In this document: positions 58,012-64,000 of the stretch, piece after piece
Layout: each line of letters begins with the position of its first letter
How positions within the stretch are numbered: position 1 is the stretch's first letter
Program-made: the position numbers and the translations under genes
Notes under the pieces: model-generated
Seen by the model: the letters and a program-made list of their open reading frames with translations, nothing else
Databases searched by the model: none
What the model was told of the DNA's origin: nothing
DNA from: an uncultured bacterium
Lineage (GTDB): Bacteria; Verrucomicrobiota; Kiritimatiellia; CAIKKV01; CAIJXV01
Reading direction: 5' to 3'
Assembly (NCBI GenBank): GCA_903824675.1
Contig: CAIJXV010000058.1
Location: 1-64,000, forward strand
DNA length: 64,000 nt

Positions 58012-60552
58012 ATGAAATGTCTATCCTTAAGACGAACTGGGGTGATTATTCTCATCCTCAGTTTGCTCGCCATTCTCCAATCCCAAGCTGACACTTATTT
58101 TGTTTGGACGAATAGCCCATCGGATGGGCCGGGAACGACTTGGGATACCGCCTATCATACGATTCAAGGGGCGGTGGATGCGGCGATAGATGGGGATACG
58201 GTGCTGGTGACGAATGGGGTTTATGATCAAGGCTCCAACACCATCGATGGTTTTAATAACCGGGTTGCGATTACCCGCGAGATTTCTGTTGTGGGGGTGT
58301 GCGGGGCGGAGAATACTTTTATTGTCGGAGAGCCAAATCCAGACGAAACCCATGCCGGGATGCGATGTGTTTACATGACAGCAAACGCCTTGTTGTCGGG
58401 ATTCACGCTGACGAATGGGTCGGTATATGCCGATTTAATCCTTGGAAATGGTGGAGGCGTGCTCATCGAATCCAATGGGGTGGTTTCAAATTGTAATATT
58501 GCAGGAAACGCTGGCTATAAAGGAGGAGGCGTTGAGTGTCTGAATGGTGGGATAATAGTCGATTGTCGAATCGCAAGTAATCGAGCCCAAAGTGGGGGGG
58601 GCGGCATATATTTTGAGCGTAGCGGGCTTGCTCGAAATTGTGTGATTTCAAATAATATCGCACATCAAGGAGGCGGGGTGGCGTTCTCTCAGGGAGGAGA
58701 AATGCGAGATAGCATAATCATCCATAATACCGCCATATTCTATGTGTTTGCAGGTGGTGGCTTGGGAGGAGGTGCGTTCCTATATGCAGGGGGCTTATTG
58801 ACGAATTGTGTAATCAAACAAAACACAGCAAATGGAACGAATTGGTATGATTCTGTTTCGGGAGGCGGCGTAAGTGTCGTTGGAACAGGGTTGCTCACGA
58901 GCTGTGACATCCAAGGGAATGTTATTGCCCGTTTAGGAGATGGAATTCCTTCGGATGATGGGGGCGCAGGCGTTTCAGTTTATGATGGGGGGATGATTGA
59001 TAATTGCCGAATACATGGGAATATCGCGACCAACAAGGGTGGGTGTGCAGGGGGCGTATATGTTCACGGCGGAATTCTTAAAGATTCATTCGTATATAAC
59101 AATCGGGCAAACTGGGCCGCTGGCGGGTATTGCAAAAGATCAACATATTCTGGAATGGCTGGATTTGTGAATAATTGTGTGTTCGCAGAGAATTATGCCG
59201 TTAACGGAAACTGTGGAGGATTATCAGTAGAAGCGGGAGGATTCGTATTTGATAGTTTATTTGAAGCGAACCAGGCGTGGCGTGGTGGCGGAATAGGTAT
59301 TTGGCGTGGTGGGTTTGTCGATAATTGCACTATTGTTGGCAATATTGCATCCAATAAGGGCGGTGGGGTTTATTTGTGGGATTCCGGAGATGCTTTGAGG
59401 AATACTATCATCTATTCCAATGTGGCCCCAACGGATAGTAATTACTCGGTAGAAAGCCTTTACACTTTTGGATGCACATCAAGCTTTTCCTATTGTTGCA
59501 CCACCCCCGACCCAGCTTATTTAGGCGGCATGGGCAACATCACCAATGCCCCTTTGTTCATCGATGCTTCAGAAGGAAATTACCGGCTCCGCTATGATTC
59601 CCCCTGTCGGGACTCTGGAACCAATATGGCAGCAATGTTTGAAGCGAACGATTTAGACGGCAAGCCCAGAGTCGTCAATCAAACGGTGGATATGGGCGCC
59701 TATGAATTTCACGCCTTTTCGGTGTTCAATGATTATGACCGCAATGGCAAATCCGACCTGACCCTTTACGATACGAATTCGGGCAACTGGTATATCAAAG
59801 GAGTATCGGGGGAAGTTCTGGCATGGGAACAGCAATGGGGCGGCAAAGGACTCCAGCCGATTACAGGGGATTATGACGGGGATAGCCGGTCGGATTTGTC
59901 GGTTCTATCGGGGCTACAACGCCTTTGGTATGTCCTTTCGATGACGGGAAGCAATCTGATGTGGGGTCAACAATGGGGTTGGGATAAATCGCTTTCAGTC
60001 CGAGGGGACTACGATGGGGATGGGAAATCGGACTTGGGCATTTTCGGGGACGGCAGGTGGTATGTCCTTTCGAGAACCAATACCGTTATTCAATGGGCAA
60101 AGCAATGGGGCTGGAGTGGAACGATACCTGTCAGCGGCGATTATGACGGAGATGGGAAGGCTGATTATGCGATATTCGATGGGAAGCAGGGCAACTGGTA
60201 TGTTTTATCCGCCTCCAATACGGTTCTGACTTGGGCATTTCAATGGGGTTGGGAGGGTGCGATCCCTGTTTCGGGTGATTTCGATGGGGATGGGAAATCG
60301 GATCTTGCGGTTTATGACGATGTCCAGGGCAATTGGTTTATTGTCACCTTGGATTTGAAGGTCTTGGCGTGGTACACGCAATGGGGCTATGAAAAGACAA
60401 TTCCTGTCTCAGGGGATTACGATGGGGACGGGAAATCGGACTTGGGGATTTACGATCCGAGCTTGGGGAAATGGTATGTCAGGGCGGTCAATGGGAAGGT
60501 CATTACTTGGAGCAATAATTGGGGAACAAAGGGGTTAGTGCCGGTGAGATAA
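58012..60552 (+). CDS. Secreted beta-helix protein with C-terminal FG-GAP/VCBS-like calcium-binding repeats
   Basis: Signal peptide TGVIILILSLLAILQSQA; beta-helix (GGGVLIESNGVVSNCNIAGNAG); repeats of IPVSGDYDGDGKSDLGIYD...WYV...W..QWGW. Confidence 0.85.
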   Translation: MKCLSLRRTGVIILILSLLAILQSQADTYFVWTNSPSDGPGTTWDTAYHTIQGAVDAAIDGDTVLVTNGVYDQGSNTIDGFNNRVAITREISVVGVCGAENTFIVGEPNPDETHAGMRCVYMTANALLSGFTLTNGSVYADLILGNGGGVLIESNGVVSNCNIAGNAGYKGGGVECLNGGIIVDCRIASNRAQSGGGGIYFERSGLARNCVISNNIAHQGGGVAFSQGGEMRDSIIIHNTAIFYVFAGGGLGGGAFLYAGGLLTNCVIKQNTANGTNWYDSVSGGGVSVVGTGLLTSCDIQGNVIARLGDGIPSDDGGAGVSVYDGGMIDNCRIHGNIATNKGGCAGGVYVHGGILKDSFVYNNRANWAAGGYCKRSTYSGMAGFVNNCVFAENYAVNGNCGGLSVEAGGFVFDSLFEANQAWRGGGIGIWRGGFVDNCTIVGNIASNKGGGVYLWDSGDALRNTIIYSNVAPTDSNYSVESLYTFGCTSSFSYCCTTPDPAYLGGMGNITNAPLFIDASEGNYRLRYDSPCRDSGTNMAAMFEANDLDGKPRVVNQTVDMGAYEFHAFSVFNDYDRNGKSDLTLYDTNSGNWYIKGVSGEVLAWEQQWGGKGLQPITGDYDGDSRSDLSVLSGLQRLWYVLSMTGSNLMWGQQWGWDKSLSVRGDYDGDGKSDLGIFGDGRWYVLSRTNTVIQWAKQWGWSGTIPVSGDYDGDGKADYAIFDGKQGNWYVLSASNTVLTWAFQWGWEGAIPVSGDFDGDGKSDLAVYDDVQGNWFIVTLDLKVLAWYTQWGYEKTIPVSGDYDGDGKSDLGIYDPSLGKWYVRAVNGKVITWSNNWGTKGLVPVR
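59728..60545 (+). repeat. About six tandem FG-GAP-like units of roughly 45 aa
   Basis: DYDGDSRSDL, DYDGDGKSDL, DYDGDGKADY, DFDGDGKSDL and DYDGDGKSDL spaced evenly with QWGW motifs. Confidence 0.85.
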
Positions 60553-60791
60553 GTAGTATGCGATCGAAGCCGTCCTTAAAATCGCCATAGGGGTGGGGTG
60601 CCCATTACCGGCAACTGCCCCTTGCGAGTTCCTTACCCCGTTGGCTCTGTTATCTGCCGGGGATCAGTCGGACGACGCGGAGGAAGCAGAAACAGGAAAA
60701 AAGTTGCTACCGAACTTGCCACCGACTTTATTCAGAAGGCGGGGAAACGGATGCGAAGAAGCACAAGGCATTGGAAATAAAGGGGAAATAA

Positions 60792-60868
60792 TGGTGGGCG
60801 ATAGAGGGCTCGAACCTCCGACCCCCACCATGTCAAGGTGGTGCTCTAGCCAACTGAGCTAATCGCCC
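60792..60868 (-). tRNA. tRNA-Val (anticodon GAC), CCA encoded
   Basis: Reverse complement gggcgat-ta-gctc-agttggcta-gagc-a-ccacc-ttgacat-ggtgg-...-ggagg-ttcgagc-cctct-atcgccc-acca. Confidence 0.95.
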
Positions 60869-61132
60869 GCTCAAACAGAACGCGAATACTAATAAGCTTG
60901 ACCGGTCCTGTCAATCCCGCGATTTTTCATTTTTACCATGGGCATTTCACTGGAATCCCCAGTCTGTAGGAGCTTAGGCTTTAGGCTGTTAGGCCAAAGC
61001 ACAAAACCAGGCGTGTCCGAAATCAGAAATAGCACGCAGGGTTGGATCAGTATTTTTGGTTTCAGCGGCTTTTCTAAACAGCCTACAGCCTGAAACCCTA
61101 TCGCCTGTGCATCATGGGAGGCTACTGATCTT

Positions 61133-62113
61133 TTACCACAAATGCCGGACCACGACCACGACCCCCACGATCACCAGCAGGCTGATCACCAGACGAAGCA
61201 TGGATTGTTTAAAAGTTGCCAGGTCGGTTTGAAATTCAGTTTGGGGGGCGGCTGGGGGCGTCACCCCGGGTTTTGAACCGGGGTTCAGATCGGGCCGTTG
61301 GGCGGTCCGGGTCGCGGCTACGGTGCGTAGGGGCCGATTCTGTCCTTCGTTGCGTTGCTCCCGCTCGACTTCCATCGCTGCCTGATTCTGGGCATACTCT
61401 TCACGAAATAGGTGGCTCAGCGTGCTCAAGGTCAATTGCGAAGCCTCAAACCCGATTTCCATTCCCTCCCGGTTGATCGTGATCAGCCGATTGGAAACAG
61501 ACGTTAGGGTCCCGGTCATCCGGATTCCGGTTCGGGTCTCGACTTCCAGAAGGCTTCCGGGCGAAAGGGGCGTAAATTGGGGTAAATACACCACGTACCA
61601 ATGTTCAAAACGCGCCTGCCATCGGGAATCCCTTGAGAAAGTCGGAAGGGTGTCGGGAATCACGATCGGGAGACCATGGGCGGGGGCCCTGCTTTCAGTG
61701 GCATGCGGGGCGACGGCCGCAACGGGGGCGGTCTCCGGGTCCCCGCTTCTCATTTCAGCCCACTGGCGCATGAACCAAACCGTCAGCCAGAGCCCGAGTC
61801 CGAATACCACAAAGAGGATGAGAGCGCCCAGAAATAATCGTTTGAACCAGACCGGGAAAAATGGGGTGGAGGAGTCTTCCTCCGTCGGGATCTCCGGCTG
61901 CTGGTTGGCGGATTGTTTGGCACCCGGGGGGGGTGTCGGTAGCGGTTTGAATTCAGATCCGCATTTTACACAAAAGGTGCCGTTGCGGGAACGTTCCGCA
62001 CCGCATTCGAGACAATAATCACCAATCCCGCGCCCGCAGTGGTCGCAAAACTCATGACTGCGAGAGGTCTCTTGCTGGCAGAGCGGGCATTTCCGGGTGT
62101 TCAAGGGGGGCAT
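61133..62113 (-). CDS. Double zinc-ribbon membrane protein
   Basis: CPLCQQETSRSHEFCDHCGRGIGDYCLECGAERSRNGTFCVKCG, then a TM helix (LFLGALILFVVFGLGLWLTVWFM) and a C-terminal TM helix. Confidence 0.75.
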   Translation of the reverse strand: MPPLNTRKCPLCQQETSRSHEFCDHCGRGIGDYCLECGAERSRNGTFCVKCGSEFKPLPTPPPGAKQSANQQPEIPTEEDSSTPFFPVWFKRLFLGALILFVVFGLGLWLTVWFMRQWAEMRSGDPETAPVAAVAPHATESRAPAHGLPIVIPDTLPTFSRDSRWQARFEHWYVVYLPQFTPLSPGSLLEVETRTGIRMTGTLTSVSNRLITINREGMEIGFEASQLTLSTLSHLFREEYAQNQAAMEVEREQRNEGQNRPLRTVAATRTAQRPDLNPGSKPGVTPPAAPQTEFQTDLATFKQSMLRLVISLLVIVGVVVVVRHLW

Positions 62114-62127
62114 TCGCAACCTGTCGA

Positions 62128-63981
62128 TTAGGGCCGAAGCGGCGCATCCAAGTCTTTGACACAGCGGAACCCGATCATGGGACGGGCGTCGGTAAAGCAT
62201 CCTTTTTTCATATTGTCATTTACGGGAATCCCGCGGGTGAATACCCGCAATTCCTTGGTGTCGTCGGCCGAGAGATAGGATCCGCCCCGGAAAACATGGA
62301 CGGTACCCTGGATCGGACCCGGGGGATCGCGAAAGATATTCGTGACATATGCGGTCGGCGAATACCAGTCATTCACCCATTCGGCGGCGTTTCCGGCCAG
62401 GTGCAATAATCCATAAGGCCCGGCCAGATCTTCGTTCCATTCCAATTTTCCGATAGCCTGGGGTGGCAATAACTGATCCGCGTCCCAGGGTTCCACCGGC
62501 AGATTCCAATGCGGAGGCGGCAGGGGGGGCTCTTTGCGTTGCAGGCAGCCAAAAATTCCCCGCGACGGGGGACGGGGCGCCGGGAGCGGCATTTGCCGAT
62601 CCATTTCCGTCGCCAAAAATTTGCGTCCGCCGGGACTGCTGACAATCGTCTGGCCCGGCAGAAGATCGCCCCACGAATAGATCCGGTCATCGCCGCCGCG
62701 GGCGGCGCATTCCCATTCGGCTTCCGTCGGCAGGCGTTTGCCGGCCGCCTTGGCATAGGCATAGGCATCGAACCAATCCACGCCCACGACCGGTTGATCG
62801 TCGCGGCTGAGCGCAGGTGTTTTCCAGCCGAGGGCGTCGTGATTTTTCATCGGGGGCGAGAGGGGATGTTCCATGGAGACATCGCCGCTCGTCCGGGCCT
62901 GTTCGACAAATTTGCGGTAATCCGCATTGGCGACCTCGCAGCGGTCCATGAAAAACGGTTTGACGTAAACGACCCGGAGCGGAAAGTCGGGCTCATTCGG
63001 CTTGGCATCCTCGCGCCCCATCAGCGCGTATCCGCCCGGCACATAGACCATTCCCGGCGGGGGCGTCACCCCGGCGGGTAGCGGGCGCGGCGGAAGGGCC
63101 TGGGCGGCTCCGATAATGCGGCGGGCCAAACCGGTGATCAGGCTGAAATCCATGGATTCAAACGGGGTTTCCCCGAAGAGCGCCCGATCCGCAGCTTCCG
63201 CCTCGTTTTTCATGACCCGTTCCAGCCAGAAATTGAGGAAGGCATTCAGTTCAGTGGTGGCCGAATCGATCTCCCCTTGGGCCAGCAACAAGGGCAATCG
63301 TTCCCGAATCACACCGGCCAGACTTCGGGCGATGGCCCGGCGTTGTTCGAGTAATTGCTCATATCCCTTGCGGACCTTGGGTTGGGCGGTATAAGAGGCT
63401 TTTTCAACACCGGGATACTGCTTGGTCAATTCCCGCATCCGACTCGTTACTCCGCGAAACCGGAAAATGGCTCCCTCGACGGGCAACATCCAGCGGGTAT
63501 CCACTTTTTCCAATCCTTTTTTGACCTGCTCTAATTCGGCCGCGGTGTCCTGGCGCAGCGATTTTAATTCCGCCCCTTCCGGATAATCGGGGAATTTTGT
63601 AAAAAATTCATCAAACAGCAACAGCCGGCGCGCATACTCCGCCCGGGGTAGCGCCGCATCGGGAGAGAGCTGGAGCTTTTTGAGTTCATCGGCAAACACG
63701 CGGCCAATGTTGACCGCGACGATCGTCACGTCCTGGGTTGCATAAATCTTCCGGGTCGTGATTGAACCCTCGGTTACTTTGAGCGACAGAGTGTCGGGCG
63801 AGGAGGGTTGGCGTTCACCCCGGACGATAAATCCATTCTTTAATTTTACCGTCAGGATTCGTTCATCCGGCAGAAAGGCTTGTGCATCTGCGGACAAATC
63901 CGAGCGTTCCACGGCAACGGTCGCTGTGGATAAAACTCCGGCAACACATAACGCCCAGCCCATCAACCAGCGTAATTTCAT
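62128..63981 (-). CDS. SUMF1/FGE-sulfatase-fold secreted protein
   Basis: PGMVYVPGGYALMGREDAKPNEPDFPLRVVYVKPFFMDRCEVANADYRKFV; VVGVDWFDAYAYAKAAGKRLPTEAEWECAARGG; HLAGNAAEWVNDWY; FRGGSYLS; MIGFRCV. Confidence 0.9.
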   Translation of the reverse strand: MKLRWLMGWALCVAGVLSTATVAVERSDLSADAQAFLPDERILTVKLKNGFIVRGERQPSSPDTLSLKVTEGSITTRKIYATQDVTIVAVNIGRVFADELKKLQLSPDAALPRAEYARRLLLFDEFFTKFPDYPEGAELKSLRQDTAAELEQVKKGLEKVDTRWMLPVEGAIFRFRGVTSRMRELTKQYPGVEKASYTAQPKVRKGYEQLLEQRRAIARSLAGVIRERLPLLLAQGEIDSATTELNAFLNFWLERVMKNEAEAADRALFGETPFESMDFSLITGLARRIIGAAQALPPRPLPAGVTPPPGMVYVPGGYALMGREDAKPNEPDFPLRVVYVKPFFMDRCEVANADYRKFVEQARTSGDVSMEHPLSPPMKNHDALGWKTPALSRDDQPVVGVDWFDAYAYAKAAGKRLPTEAEWECAARGGDDRIYSWGDLLPGQTIVSSPGGRKFLATEMDRQMPLPAPRPPSRGIFGCLQRKEPPLPPPHWNLPVEPWDADQLLPPQAIGKLEWNEDLAGPYGLLHLAGNAAEWVNDWYSPTAYVTNIFRDPPGPIQGTVHVFRGGSYLSADDTKELRVFTRGIPVNDNMKKGCFTDARPMIGFRCVKDLDAPLRP

Positions 63982-64000
63982 GGAAGTCTCCCCTTCGCCC

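Noticed and set aside
59728-60545. Regular spacing of repeats resembling a CRISPR array
   Set aside because: Repeats are in frame, encode DYDGDGKSDL protein units, and vary at synonymous sites; no identical direct repeats with unique spacers.
60593-60862. Plus-strand ORF ending VGDRGLEPPTPTMSRWCSSQLS
   Set aside because: Antisense read-through of tRNA-Val; classic annotation artefact.

Overview
The window is about 64 kb of bacterial DNA that is mostly coding. Gene content suggests a Kiritimatiellota/Verrucomicrobiota/Lentisphaerota-type genome (inference only, no phylogeny run). Left part (0-29 kb): secreted/carbohydrate-related proteins. These include two giant paralogous exported proteins of 2026 and 3008 aa (DUF2341-like N-terminus, LamG-like domains, glycine-rich blocks, Fn3-like modules, beta-helix domains) that share a duplicated leader, a pectate-lyase-like beta-helix protein, a GH95-like six-hairpin glycosidase, other putative glycan-active proteins, and several interspersed non-coding repeat families. 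Middle part (29-45 kb): a kup K+ transporter, then a tightly coupled 8-gene operon: ABC ATPase, PqqD-like protein, 1648-aa PA/M28-like + FtsX fusion permease, OPT-like transporter, DUF6785-like membrane protein, minimal FtsX permease, second ABC ATPase, orphan 299-aa protein. This operon is the best candidate for an undescribed system. Housekeeping part (45-54.6 kb): MBL hydrolase, hisS, HU/IHF, DAHP synthase, proS, Zn-ribbon protein, AmrS-like radical SAM enzyme, lipA, an LPLAT acyltransferase and a GT2. A small accessory island lies between tRNA-Pro(CGG) and tRNA-Val(GAC), with a GIY-YIG protein, IS and LRR remnants, a mobile mystery protein A/B pair (HTH + Fic) and a beta-helix/FG-GAP protein. 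The right end encodes a zinc-ribbon membrane protein and a SUMF1-fold protein lacking the usual catalytic Cys. No CRISPR array or rRNA was seen. All family calls come from reading motifs by eye, not from database searches.
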